Source: CAIOYC01 sp964243985
Lineage (GTDB): Bacteria; Pseudomonadota; Alphaproteobacteria; Caulobacterales; Caulobacteraceae
Assembly: GCA_964243985.1 (NCBI GenBank)
Contig: CAXTHJ010000005.1
Location: forward strand, 1-64,000
Length of the DNA: 64,000 nt
Direction of reading: 5' to 3'
Below the pieces are notes generated by a model, which was not told the origin of the DNA, ran no database searches, and saw only the letters and a list, made by a program, of their open reading frames with translations. How positions within the stretch are numbered: the stretch's first letter is position 1; each line of letters begins with the position of its first letter. The translations under genes and the position numbers were made by a program. This document shows positions 9,286 through 18,056 of this stretch, one piece after another.

Positions 9286-10839
9286 GACCGGCGCTAGGTC
9301 CCTGGCGTAGCGGCGCCAACGGCCGACGCCCTTCAAGTTGACGCCTTCGCGAAGCTGAGGGGCGCTGGGCGTCCTCACCACGCGGCGTCGCGCCGTCGCG
9401 GCCACATCTGACATCTCAGACAATGGATCTACGCCGATGAAGCGGCAAATCTCGGTCAGCCCTTCTGCAAAATCCGCGATCAGCGTTTCATGCTGCACGT
9501 ACATCAGGTCAACGGAGAGCACGGCGAGATAGGCGTCGGCCATCCGCATGCAGGCGTCATAGCAGGCGGCCGCGCCGTCCAAGGTGGTGAAGGCGTAGGT
9601 CATGGCGTTGATCTGGAAGTCGTTGCGCAGGCAGCTCAGCACGACGTCCCGAGGATCGCGTCGGGCGAACAGAACCTTGGCGTCCGGAAACAATTTCGAG
9701 ATCAACGGCAGGTCGCAGGTTCCCGCCGGATTCTTATCGATGAACACGGCCTTCGTCGCCGCGCCGCCGAACGCTTTGACGTCCTGCCAGTATCGACCCC
9801 GCCAAACGGCCGCCTCAGCCGCCGAAATCCTGGACAGGCGCTCCAGCCCTTCCGGCGATGACAAAAACTCGGCGAAGGCCGCGGCCAGCATCGGCGCCTC
9901 TTCCAGGGCGGCCACATCAGGGTGGCCGGCCAGCGCCTGTTCCAGAAGGGTGGTGCCCGAGCGGGGAAAACCGATCAGGAACACGTGCGTTCGCTCGCCA
10001 TCGCTGGAAAGCGGCGTGGTCGGCGCGGTCCGCCAAGGCGACGGATCGCAGGTCTCAAACCAAGCCGCAAGCCGCGCCAATTTGGCCGGCTCGGCTTCAC
10101 GACTGGCGGCGCGTTCAGCGTAGGCGTTGTGTTGCAAGCGCTTGCCCTGCACAGCCGCGTCGAACGCTTCGGTGGTCCGGTCCAAACCGTCTAGGGCCTC
10201 TCCCAGAAGCAGCATCATCTCACCGCGCTGCAAGGGGGTGAGATCCGATGTGGCCAGCGCCGCCGACGCCCTCTTCTCCGCAGAGGCGAAGTCGCCCTTT
10301 CCGGCGTCGATGCGGACACGCAACCCGGGCGCCTTGGGCCCGCCGGCGGAGGTTTCCAGGGCTTTGGCCCATTCCTCCGCCTGATCCCAATCGGCGGCCC
10401 TCAACGCCAAGTTGGCCAGCCCGAGCAGGGCGTCGGGGCATCCTGGCGCGGCGTCCAGCGCACGCCGAAACGCCGCTCCGGCCGCCACCGAATCGCCCTG
10501 ACGGCTCAACAGGCGCGCCTTGCCGCACAGCGCCACCGCCCCAAGAGGCGTCAAGCGGAGGGCGGCATTATAGGCGATCTGCGCCGCCGCAAGGCGATTG
10601 GCCGCCAGCAGGCAATCGCCCAGCGCGATCCAGGCGTCAGAGTCTGTCGGCGCCAGCATCGCGCGCCGCCGATAGCAGGCGATAGCAGCGTCCATTCTGC
10701 CATGGCGTTGAAGCGCGGCCCCAAGCAGAGCCAACGCAGCGGGTCGGTCTTCAGGGAGGAAAGGCAAGGTGTCAGCGAGGACCAATGTCCTCTGTGCATC
10801 CGCGGCCTGCAACTCTGAACGGAGCTGATCAATGAGCAT
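9241..10839 (-). CDS. TPR-repeat sulfotransferase family protein
   Basis: A 532-residue cytoplasmic protein. The first roughly 250 residues are tandem TPR-like helical repeats (for example AALALLGAALQRHGRMDAAI and DALLGLANLALRAADWDQAE). The C-terminal half is a sulfotransferase domain with the PAPS 5'-phosphosulfate loop FLIGFPRSGTTLLEQAL and the 3'-phosphate site FARRDPRDVVLS. Such proteins in alphaproteobacteria are often linked to surface or secreted-polymer modification, but the substrate is unknown. ATG 10839 has AAGGA 9 nt upstream; a TTG at 10848 is in frame but lies too close to it. It is convergent with and overlaps nagA, and no operon partner is visible. Confidence 0.87.
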   Translation of the reverse strand: MLIDQLRSELQAADAQRTLVLADTLPFLPEDRPAALALLGAALQRHGRMDAAIACYRRRAMLAPTDSDAWIALGDCLLAANRLAAAQIAYNAALRLTPLGAVALCGKARLLSRQGDSVAAGAAFRRALDAAPGCPDALLGLANLALRAADWDQAEEWAKALETSAGGPKAPGLRVRIDAGKGDFASAEKRASAALATSDLTPLQRGEMMLLLGEALDGLDRTTEAFDAAVQGKRLQHNAYAERAASREAEPAKLARLAAWFETCDPSPWRTAPTTPLSSDGERTHVFLIGFPRSGTTLLEQALAGHPDVAALEEAPMLAAAFAEFLSSPEGLERLSRISAAEAAVWRGRYWQDVKAFGGAATKAVFIDKNPAGTCDLPLISKLFPDAKVLFARRDPRDVVLSCLRNDFQINAMTYAFTTLDGAAACYDACMRMADAYLAVLSVDLMYVQHETLIADFAEGLTEICRFIGVDPLSEMSDVAATARRRVVRTPSAPQLREGVNLKGVGRWRRYARDLAPVLPMLDPWARRFGYD

Positions 10840-11385
10840 GGGCCGCAATCCTTGTATGTTTCGACCGAACGAGGCTTGTCGAGTAGAGCGACGGCCCGCG
10901 CCCGCGCCCGGCTATTCATCGCGATCCAGACCCCAGGGACACATCATACATAACAAGGTCGAGGATCAGCCAACCGCCAGCCTTCCTTGGCGCGGTCGTA
11001 ATCGGAGACGAAGTGGTTCCTGCGAAGCGCCTTATCGAATCGTAAGCCGTCGCACCCTTAAAGGCGCTGGTTGTGATTGCCCACCTGATCCCACCAGCTT
11101 CAGTCACGCCCCCGCGCGCCAGTCTGCCGCCGTATTGGTCGACATGGGGTTTGAGACAGAGCTTCGTGATCCGCATGCGGAATCGTTCGATCCGGCGCAA
11201 CGCCTGGCTGACGGAGCGCTGGCTCGGCGCGGTTGAACAGCGCGAGGCGGAGATATCGCGTTAAACGAAGCGTCGATGAATACTCAAGCTACTGACAATA
11301 CTTGAAGAATACACGTTGAAAGGCTGAAACTTGACAGACCTTGCGGCGTTGACATCAAACAATTCCGCTCATTGGGCTGTGCAAC
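10840..11385. other. 546-bp region without a supportable gene
   Basis: Short frames exist on both strands (for example plus-strand 11073-11264), but none shows a recognisable domain, a good ribosome site or consistent coding character. The right end (about 11260-11385) is AT-richer and carries TTGACA at 11331-11336 and again at 11349-11354, possible -35 elements for the LOV kinase gene. No convincing -10 box, tRNA or hairpin terminator was seen. Confidence 0.4.
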
Positions 11386-12450
11386 GTGTCAGATATTAAG
11401 GAGCCCTCCGCCGGTCTGCACAGCCCACGCCCCGTGGCGGCGTCGGCGCGGGGTCTGGCTGATCGGCTTGAGCTGGCTGCGATCGCTGTTGACCGTACGC
11501 GGACGCCGATGGCGGTGACCGACCCCAACCAGGCTGACAACCCCATCGTCTTGGCCAATCAGGCGTTCCTGAACCTGACCGGCTACACGGCCGACGAGGT
11601 TCTCGGCCGCAACTGCCGCTTTCTACAGGGCGACGAAACATCCGCGGTCACGGTCGCTGACATAAAAACGGCCGTCGCCGAACAGCGCGAGTTCACCATC
11701 GAGCTCCTGAACTATCGCAAGAACGGTTCGGCGTTTTGGAATCAACTCCACGTCAGCCCGATCCATGACGATGAGGGAAAGCTCCTCTACTTCTTCTCTT
11801 CCCAGGACGACGTGAGCGAGTTTCGCAAGGTGCAGGCCCTTGAGGCGAACGAACATCGGCTTCTCAAAGAAGTCGATCACCGGGCGCGAAACGTCCTGGC
11901 GGTCGTCAGCGGCATCGTTTGACTGAGCCGGTCCGACGACGCGGAACTCTATGCGGCGGCGATCCAGCAGCGGATCCAGGCGCTCGCCGCCGCGCACACG
12001 CTACTGGCCGACCGAGGCTGGCGCGAAATCCCGCTGGACCACATCATTCGTCAACAGGTCGACGTCGCTCAGGATCGGGTCAAGGTCGAGGGACCCGATC
12101 TCCTGGTGCCTGCCCTTGTGGTGCAGCCGCTCGCGCTTGTCATCCACGAGTTGATGCTCAACGCGACGGTGCACGGCGCGCTCTCCCGTCCGACCGGGAC
12201 GCTGGCCGTTCGCTGGGACGCGGAGCCGCGGTCGGGCGGATTCGTGTTGCGTTGGGAAGAAGCCAACGGCCCTTCCCCACCAGACGCTTGCCGGTCCGGC
12301 TTCGGCACGTCCATGCTGCGCGCCATGATCGAACGGCAGCTGCGGGGCAAAGTCCAGCAGGAGTGGACCGATAGCGGCCTGATCGTCACGATGACAATCC
12401 CTGGCCTTGATGGTCCCAAGGTAAGCCCCAAAGCTTGCTCGTCGCCTTGA
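11386..12450 (+). pseudogene. LOV-domain HWE-family histidine kinase, interrupted by an in-frame TGA
   Basis: Read as one frame, this is a blue-light photoreceptor kinase of about 354 codons. A LOV domain at residues about 30-140 carries the flavin-adduct Cys C77 in GRNCRFLQG and is followed by a J-alpha/DVSEFRKVQALE linker. The HWE phospho-acceptor His is H165 in EVDHRARNVLAVVSGIV. Codon 179 (11920-11922) is TGA. Directly after it, in the same frame, comes LSRSDDAELYAAAIQQRI, then the ATP-binding domain with ALVIHELMLNATVHGAL, the WEE segment and GFGTSMLRAMIERQL. Homologues have an Arg-type residue where the stop lies, consistent with CGA to TGA. Without readthrough a 178-residue LOV protein without catalytic domain would be made. 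Start is GTG 11386 with a weak ribosome site. Confidence 0.85.
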
Positions 12451-12536
12451 CGGCCGCGCCGCCAAGCGGAGGCGCTTTCTTGGTCAAAAGCGCTGTATTC
12501 CCGCCTTTCGCCGCCAAGGCGTGATAAGCAGGAAGG

Positions 12537-13286
12537 GTGAAACAGTCGGTGACGAAAGCTAAGCAATCGCTGCTCGGAGTGGGGTTGGCGGCGGCTATCG
12601 TTGCGGCATGGGCGGCGCTTCATATCTACGGCGTCTTCATGGTCAGTATCAGCCTGACCGGCGGCTGGAAAGCCGTGCTGCTTGTCGTCGCCGAAACGTG
12701 GCTGAGCGCGGGCATGTTCATCGTCGCTCATGACGCGATGCATGGGAGCTTGTCGCCGAGCATCCCCGGATTGAACAAGTGGATCGGTCGTCTGTGCCTG
12801 GGCCTCTACGCCTTCTTCCCCTACGACATCGTGGCGACGAAACACTACGCTCACCATAGATTTTCAGGACGCGCAGGGGATCCGGACTTTCATGTAGAGA
12901 ATCCAAGCTCCTTCTGGCCTTGGTATTGGAGGTTTTTCACAGAATATTTTGGTGTTTGGCAGTTTGTTGCAATCTTCGCGCTCGTGGTGATCTATGCTGT
13001 GCTTCTACACGCTCAGATCTCGAATATCCTTATCTTCTGGGCCTTGCCGGCTATCGCATCTTCATTTCAACTATTCATCTTCGGCACTTGGCTGCCCCAC
13101 CGGCGCGAGGATGGCGATTTTTGCGATCGTCACAATGCTCGAACGCTGGAGTTTGGATGGCTGGCCTCCCTCGCAGCCTGCTTTCACTTCGGCTACCACA
13201 TCGAACACCATCGCTCGCCAGGAGCGCCCTGGTGGATGCTTCCCAACGTCCGCGCCAATCGTCTCGCTAGTGAAATCTCTGGCTGA
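12537..13286 (+). CDS. crtW: Beta-carotene ketolase (4,4'-oxygenase)
   Basis: A 249-residue membrane di-iron oxygenase that adds the 4-keto group to beta-ionone rings, giving canthaxanthin, or astaxanthin together with CrtZ. The His clusters typical of CrtW are visible: VAHDAMHGSL, TKHYAHHRFSGRAGDPDFH, LPHR, DRHNAR and the C-terminal FGYHIEHHRSPGAPWW. Several hydrophobic helices separate them. The GTG start at 12537 directly abuts AGGAAGG, which is tight; GTG 12549 is an alternative. It is the first gene of the plus-strand crtW-Y-I-B run. The middle (about 12890-13090) is visibly richer in A/T than its neighbours, perhaps because of the membrane segments. Confidence 0.93.
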   Translation: MKQSVTKAKQSLLGVGLAAAIVAAWAALHIYGVFMVSISLTGGWKAVLLVVAETWLSAGMFIVAHDAMHGSLSPSIPGLNKWIGRLCLGLYAFFPYDIVATKHYAHHRFSGRAGDPDFHVENPSSFWPWYWRFFTEYFGVWQFVAIFALVVIYAVLLHAQISNILIFWALPAIASSFQLFIFGTWLPHRREDGDFCDRHNARTLEFGWLASLAACFHFGYHIEHHRSPGAPWWMLPNVRANRLASEISG

Positions 13287-13295
13287 GCCTGTTTG

Positions 13296-14495
13296 ATGAC
13301 GCTGGGGCGGGGCGCCGAGGAACCTACGCATACGCTTGTGGATGCAGACCAGCCCATTTGGCTGCTGCTCGCCGGCGGAGGCCTCGCCAACGGGTTGATC
13401 GCCTATCGTCTGGCGCAGACGCGGCCCGAAGTCTCGTTCAGGCTGGTCGAGGGCGGCGAGCGGCTGGGGGGGCGCCACACCTGGTCCTTCTTCAGCTCCG
13501 ACCTTGGGCCCGATGGGGACTGGATCGCGCCCTTGGTCACCCGGTCCTGGGACCACTACGAGGTAAGGTTTCCAAACCGCCGACGACAGGTGGCGTGCGG
13601 CTATCGCAGCATCAGCTCCGAGCAGTTCCATGACGTGCTGACAGCCGCGCTCGGGCACAGGGTGATCACGTCTGCGCCCATCGCATCGCTTGGCGCGCGC
13701 GGGCTGACCCTGCAGGACGGCCGGCGGATGATCGGCGCCCTCACCCTTGATGGCCGCGGGCCGGAGCCGATGCCGGACCTCGTGCTCGGTTACCAGAAAT
13801 TCGTCGGCCAAACCGTGCGGCTCAAGGCCGATCACGGCCTCGGCGCGCCCATCATCATGGACGCAACAGTGGATCAGAAGGACGGCTACCGCTTCCTCTA
13901 CGTCCTGCCCTGGGACGCGCGCACCCTGCTGATAGAGGACACTCGCTACACTGATGGCGGCGACCTCGACCTCGATGACATGCGCAAGGGGGTCAGTGAC
14001 TACGCGGCGGCGCAGGGATGGGCGATCAACGCCGTCCTCGCCGAGGAGCAGGGCGTCCTGCCCGTCGCCCTCGACGGAGACGTGGAAGCTCATTGGCGAA
14101 GGGCGGAGGGTCGCACATTGACCGGCCTTCGCGCGGCCTTGTTCCATCCCACCACCGGCTATTCCCTGCCCGACGCCGTCGGCCTCGCCAACGCCATCTG
14201 CGCCCTACCTGTGATCGACGCCTCTTCGGTGGAGCGGCTGGTGCGGGAGCGCTCGATCCGGCTCTGGCGGGAGCGCGCCTTCTTCCGCCTCTTGAACCGG
14301 ATGCTGTTTCGGGCCTCTCGCCCTGGCGAGCGCTACCGCGTGCTGGAACGATTTTATGGCCTCTCTGATCCGCTGATCGGACGATTCTACACCGCAAATC
14401 TCACCGGCATGGATAAGCTGCGAATCCTCAGTGGCAAGCCGCCGGTGCCTGTGGGCGCCGCGCTGCGGTGTCTCCATGAAAAAGGGCGCGCATGA
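13296..14495 (+). CDS. crtY: Lycopene beta-cyclase
   Basis: Converts lycopene to beta-carotene by forming both beta-ionone rings. At 399 residues it matches the bacterial CrtY family. It has the N-terminal dinucleotide-binding motif LLLAGGGLANGLIAYRL with the acidic strand end FRLVEGGERLGG, and family motifs HTWSFFSSDL, LVLGYQKFVGQTV, FLYVLPWDARTLLIEDTRY and HPTTGYSLPDAV. ATG 13296 lies 9 bp after the crtW stop; an in-frame TTG precedes it directly. Its stop overlaps the crtI start as ATGA. Confidence 0.95.
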   Translation: MTLGRGAEEPTHTLVDADQPIWLLLAGGGLANGLIAYRLAQTRPEVSFRLVEGGERLGGRHTWSFFSSDLGPDGDWIAPLVTRSWDHYEVRFPNRRRQVACGYRSISSEQFHDVLTAALGHRVITSAPIASLGARGLTLQDGRRMIGALTLDGRGPEPMPDLVLGYQKFVGQTVRLKADHGLGAPIIMDATVDQKDGYRFLYVLPWDARTLLIEDTRYTDGGDLDLDDMRKGVSDYAAAQGWAINAVLAEEQGVLPVALDGDVEAHWRRAEGRTLTGLRAALFHPTTGYSLPDAVGLANAICALPVIDASSVERLVRERSIRLWRERAFFRLLNRMLFRASRPGERYRVLERFYGLSDPLIGRFYTANLTGMDKLRILSGKPPVPVGAALRCLHEKGRA

Positions 14496-15976
14496 AGACG
14501 GCGGCGGTGATCGGTTCGGGGTTCGGCGGCCTCGCTTTGGCCATCCGCCTGCAGTCGGCCGGTGTACAGACCACTTTGTTTGAAGCGCGCGACAAGCCCG
14601 GCGGCCGCGCCTACGTCTACAAGGACGCGGGCTTCACCTTCGACGCCGGCCCCACCATCATCACCGATCCGGGCTCGATCGAGGAGCTGTTCGCCCTCTC
14701 TGGCCGCAAGCCCTCTGACTATGTGGAGCTGATGCCCATCTCGCCCTTCTACCGGCTCTGCTGGGAGGACGGTTACAGCTTCGATTACGTCAACGATCAG
14801 ACCGAACTTGACCGCCAGATCGGCGCCAAATCGCCGCCGGACGTGGCCGGCTACCAGCGCTTCCTGGCTTACTCCAAAGAGCTTCTGCAGGAAGGCTACG
14901 TGAAGCTGGGCGCCGTGCCCTTTCTGAGCTTCTCCAGCATGATCGCCGCTGGCCCGGCCCTGGTGAAGCTGGAGGCCTGGAAGTCGGTCTACGCCAAGGT
15001 CGCCGAGTTCATCAAGGATGACCAGCTGCGCCAGGCGTTCAGCTTCCACTCGCTTTTGGTGGGCGGCAATCCCTTCGCCACCTCCTCCATCTACGCCCTG
15101 ATCCATGCGCTGGAACGCCAATGGGGCGTGTGGTTTCCGCGGGGCGGCACCGGCGCCCTGGTGCAGGCGATGGTGCGGCTGTTCGAGGACCTCGGCGGCA
15201 CGTTTCACCTAAACACCTCGGTCGCCGCCATCGAGGCGCAGGGAACCACCGTCACCGGGGTCCGGCTGGCGACCGGCGAGGTCAAGCCCTTCGACGCCGT
15301 CGCCAGCAACGCCGACGTGGTGCACACCTATTCGAAGCTCCTGGCCGCCCATCCGCGGGGCCGCTCCCAAGGGGCGGCGTTGGCGGGCAAGCGCCACTCC
15401 ATGTCGCTGTTCGTGATCTATTTCGGGCTGAAGACCCAGCATCCTAACCTCGCCCACCACACGGTGCTGTTCGGGCCACGCTACCGGGAACTCATCTCCG
15501 AGATCTTCAAAGGGCCGGCTTTGTCCGCCGACTTCTCCCTTTACTTGCATGCGCCATCCCGCAGCGATCCCACCCTGGCGCCGCCGGGGCAGGAGGCCTT
15601 CTATGTGCTTGCGCCGGTGCCGCACCTGGGCTCGGCCGACATCGACTGGGCGGTGGAAGGCCCCGCCTATCGCGACCGCATCTTCGCCTATCTGGAGGAA
15701 CGCTACATTCCGGGGCTGACGCGGGACCTGGTCAGCAGCCGCATCTTCACACCACTGGATTTCCGCGATCAGCTGAACGCGCACCTCGGGTCGGCCTTCT
15801 CGCTGGAGCCGATCCTGACCCAGAGCGCCTGGTTCCGCGCCCATAACCGCGACGACGTGATCAAGAACCTCTATATAGTCGGCGCGGGAACCCATCCCGG
15901 CGCCGGGGTTCCGGGGGTGATCGGTTCGGCCAAGGCCACCGCCTCGCTGATGCTGGAAGACGCGCCCGCCCGATGA
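14492..15976 (+). CDS. crtI: Phytoene desaturase
   Basis: A 494-residue FAD-dependent desaturase that takes phytoene to lycopene in four steps. The N-terminal FAD site AVIGSGFGGLALAIRLQSAG is followed by FEARDKPGGRAYVY, and the C-terminal bacterial-type phytoene dehydrogenase signature is VGAGTHPGAGVPGVIGSAKA. The central substrate region GPTIITDPGSIEELFALSG is also typical. It is translationally coupled to crtY upstream and crtB downstream by ATGA overlaps on both sides. Confidence 0.96.
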   Translation: MKTAAVIGSGFGGLALAIRLQSAGVQTTLFEARDKPGGRAYVYKDAGFTFDAGPTIITDPGSIEELFALSGRKPSDYVELMPISPFYRLCWEDGYSFDYVNDQTELDRQIGAKSPPDVAGYQRFLAYSKELLQEGYVKLGAVPFLSFSSMIAAGPALVKLEAWKSVYAKVAEFIKDDQLRQAFSFHSLLVGGNPFATSSIYALIHALERQWGVWFPRGGTGALVQAMVRLFEDLGGTFHLNTSVAAIEAQGTTVTGVRLATGEVKPFDAVASNADVVHTYSKLLAAHPRGRSQGAALAGKRHSMSLFVIYFGLKTQHPNLAHHTVLFGPRYRELISEIFKGPALSADFSLYLHAPSRSDPTLAPPGQEAFYVLAPVPHLGSADIDWAVEGPAYRDRIFAYLEERYIPGLTRDLVSSRIFTPLDFRDQLNAHLGSAFSLEPILTQSAWFRAHNRDDVIKNLYIVGAGTHPGAGVPGVIGSAKATASLMLEDAPAR

Positions 15977-16905
15977 CGGACGCTGTCTTCGACGCCAGCC
16001 GCGACAGCATTCAGAAGGGCTCCACCAGCTTCGCCGCCGCCGCGAAGCTGTTCCACCCGAGCGTGCGGGAGGACGCCTACCTGCTCTACGCCTGGTGCCG
16101 CCACTGTGACGATGAAATCGACGGGCAGGTGATGGGCCACGGCTCGGTCGGCCTCAATCCTGTGCTGGCGGGCGTTAAACTGGCGGAGCTGGCGGACCAG
16201 ACTCGCCGCGCCCTGGCGGGAGAGCCGATGCCGGATACCGCCTTCGCCGCCTTCCAACGGGTGGCGCTTCGGCACGGCATGGCGGCACGCTATCCTCTAG
16301 ACCTGCTGGAAGGCTTCCGCATGGACGTGGAGGGGCGAACCTACCAGACCCTGGAGGAGACGCTGCTCTACGCCTATCACGTGGCCGGGGTGGTGGGGGT
16401 GATGATGGCGCAAGTGATGGGCGTGCAGGACCTGCCGACCCTTCGCCGCGCGGCCGATCTTGGCCTCGCGCTACAGCTCACCAACATCGCCCGCGACGTG
16501 ATCGAGGACGCCAAGGGCGGGCGGGTCTATTTGCCGACCGAGTGGCTGGGTGCGGCGGGCGGCAAGCCGGCCGCAGTGGCCGATCCGGCCAACCGGGCGG
16601 CGGTGTTCGCGGCGACGCAGAAGCTCTTGGCTGCGGCGGAGCCCTACTACGCCTCGGCGCGCTGGGGGCTGAAGGCGCTTGGCTTTCGCTCCGCCTGGGC
16701 CATCGCGGCGGCGCGAGGGGTATATCGCCAGATCGGCGTGAAGGTCCTGGCGAACGGTCCGGCGGGCATGGATGGCCGCGCGGTCACCGGTTCGCTCACC
16801 AAGCTTGGGCGGGTAATGGAGGGCGGCCTGATCGCCGCCCGCGCCGCGACGTTCGACGGCTGGCGCGCGGAGCCGGCTCGACCGAACCTTTGGACGCCGC
16901 TTTAG
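15973..16905 (+). CDS. crtB: 15-cis-phytoene synthase
   Basis: Condenses two geranylgeranyl diphosphates to phytoene, the first committed carotenoid step. The 310-residue trans-isoprenyl diphosphate synthase fold shows both Asp-rich motifs: WCRHCDDEIDG and LTNIARDVIEDAKGGRVYLP. The ATG at 15973 overlaps the crtI stop, and the TAG at 16903-16905 overlaps the convergent ABC permease gene by 4 bp. It is the last gene of the plus-strand crt run. Confidence 0.96.
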   Translation: MTDAVFDASRDSIQKGSTSFAAAAKLFHPSVREDAYLLYAWCRHCDDEIDGQVMGHGSVGLNPVLAGVKLAELADQTRRALAGEPMPDTAFAAFQRVALRHGMAARYPLDLLEGFRMDVEGRTYQTLEETLLYAYHVAGVVGVMMAQVMGVQDLPTLRRAADLGLALQLTNIARDVIEDAKGGRVYLPTEWLGAAGGKPAAVADPANRAAVFAATQKLLAAAEPYYASARWGLKALGFRSAWAIAAARGVYRQIGVKVLANGPAGMDGRAVTGSLTKLGRVMEGGLIAARAATFDGWRAEPARPNLWTPL

Positions 16906-18056
16906 AGCTTTCGCCGGCTTTCGATAGCGAGCGCCGCTAGAAATCCCACCGCGCCGAAACCAGCCAGCACCAGCCACGCCTCCAGCACCGATTGATCGAC
17001 GATCCGCCGCCAGAGCACCGTCTGATAGGCCTCGATCACCCAGGCGTGCGGCGTCAGCCAGCCGAGCGCCTGCAGCGCTGCCGGCATCAGGAAGCGCGGC
17101 GCCATGGAGCCGCCCACCACCGCCAGGATCAGGATTACGAAGGTGGAGATGGTCTGCGCCTGCTCCCGCGTCTGGCAGGCGGCGGCGAGCAGCAGCGCGA
17201 TCCCCGCCGCCGCCGCCGCTGCGCAGACGGCGGTTATGAGCCACGGTGCGAAGCTCGCCAGAAGCGGGATGCGGTAGACGGCCGTCGCCACGCCGAACAG
17301 GACCAGCGCCTGCGCGACTCCCAGCGCCACCAGCCACAGCATGCGGCCGCCGAGGAGGGGCGCCACGCCGCCGACGCTGAGGCCCAGCCGCAGCCGCATG
17401 CCGGTCCGCCGCTCGTCGATCAGGCTCATGGCGCCCTGCATGGAGGAGAACATCAGGAAAAGGATGCTGACCGCCCCGGCGTAATAGATCACGATTGGAT
17501 CGCCGCCGCTCAGCACCTGCTGCGTCACGAACGGCGCGGCGGCCGCCGGCGCCGGCGTGCTGCTGAGGCGGCCGAGCTGTTCTTCGGAGAGGGCGAGCAG
17601 GGGCCCGAGGCGCACGATCTCCCGCTGCATCATCACGTCCGGCAGGGCCTCCGCCGCCACCGTATTGACCTTCGCGGTCAGTACCTCCCCCGCCGCCCGC
17701 CGACCGGGATGGATCAGAACCGTTGCGGGCGCCGGATCGAAGCCGAGGTCTCCTGCGAGGATCAGGCCCGCATCCACCCGGCCGTTGGCGACGGCGTCCC
17801 GGAGCGCGGCGTTGTTGGGGTAGGCGGTCAGCCGGCCGCCGAGCTGATGTTTTAGGGCGATGGTCAGTCGGCGGCTTTGCGCGTTGTCGGCATGATCGAA
17901 CACGCCGGCCCGCACGTCTAGCTTGCCGCTGGCGCCGGCGCCGAACACAGAGGCGAAAACGATGAACACTAACGGCGGCAGGACGAAGGCCAGCACCAGG
18001 CCGGCCCTGTCCCGCCACAGGCTGAGCGCCATCACCCGCAGCATGACAAAGATCAT
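16902..18056 (-). CDS. ABC-2 type transporter permease, in the crt cluster
   Basis: A 384-residue inner-membrane permease. One N-terminal helix (AGLVLAFVLPPLVFIVFASVF) is followed by a large periplasmic region of about 170 residues. Five more helices lie in the C-terminal half (for example VIYYAGAVSILFLMFSSMQG and FVILILAVVGGSMAPRFLMP). This is the YhiH/DrrB-like ABC-2 export layout. The ATG at 18056 overlaps the stop of the upstream ATPase gene (ATGA). I reject the longer frame to 18203 because it lies entirely within that gene. The substrate is unknown. Placement behind crtE suggests export of a lipid or carotenoid-related molecule, but this is only context. Confidence 0.88.
   Translation of the reverse strand: MIFVMLRVMALSLWRDRAGLVLAFVLPPLVFIVFASVFGAGASGKLDVRAGVFDHADNAQSRRLTIALKHQLGGRLTAYPNNAALRDAVANGRVDAGLILAGDLGFDPAPATVLIHPGRRAAGEVLTAKVNTVAAEALPDVMMQREIVRLGPLLALSEEQLGRLSSTPAPAAAAPFVTQQVLSGGDPIVIYYAGAVSILFLMFSSMQGAMSLIDERRTGMRLRLGLSVGGVAPLLGGRMLWLVALGVAQALVLFGVATAVYRIPLLASFAPWLITAVCAAAAAAGIALLLAAACQTREQAQTISTFVILILAVVGGSMAPRFLMPAALQALGWLTPHAWVIEAYQTVLWRRIVDQSVLEAWLVLAGFGAVGFLAALAIESRRKL

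Noticed and set aside
11073..11264. 63-codon plus-strand frame in the gap before the LOV kinase
   Set aside because: No ribosome site, no recognisable sequence and Arg-rich composition typical of chance frames in GC-rich DNA.
11920..11922. TGA in the LOV kinase read as selenocysteine
   Set aside because: No SECIS-like stem-loop was evident after the codon, and homologous kinases have an Arg-type residue at this non-catalytic position.
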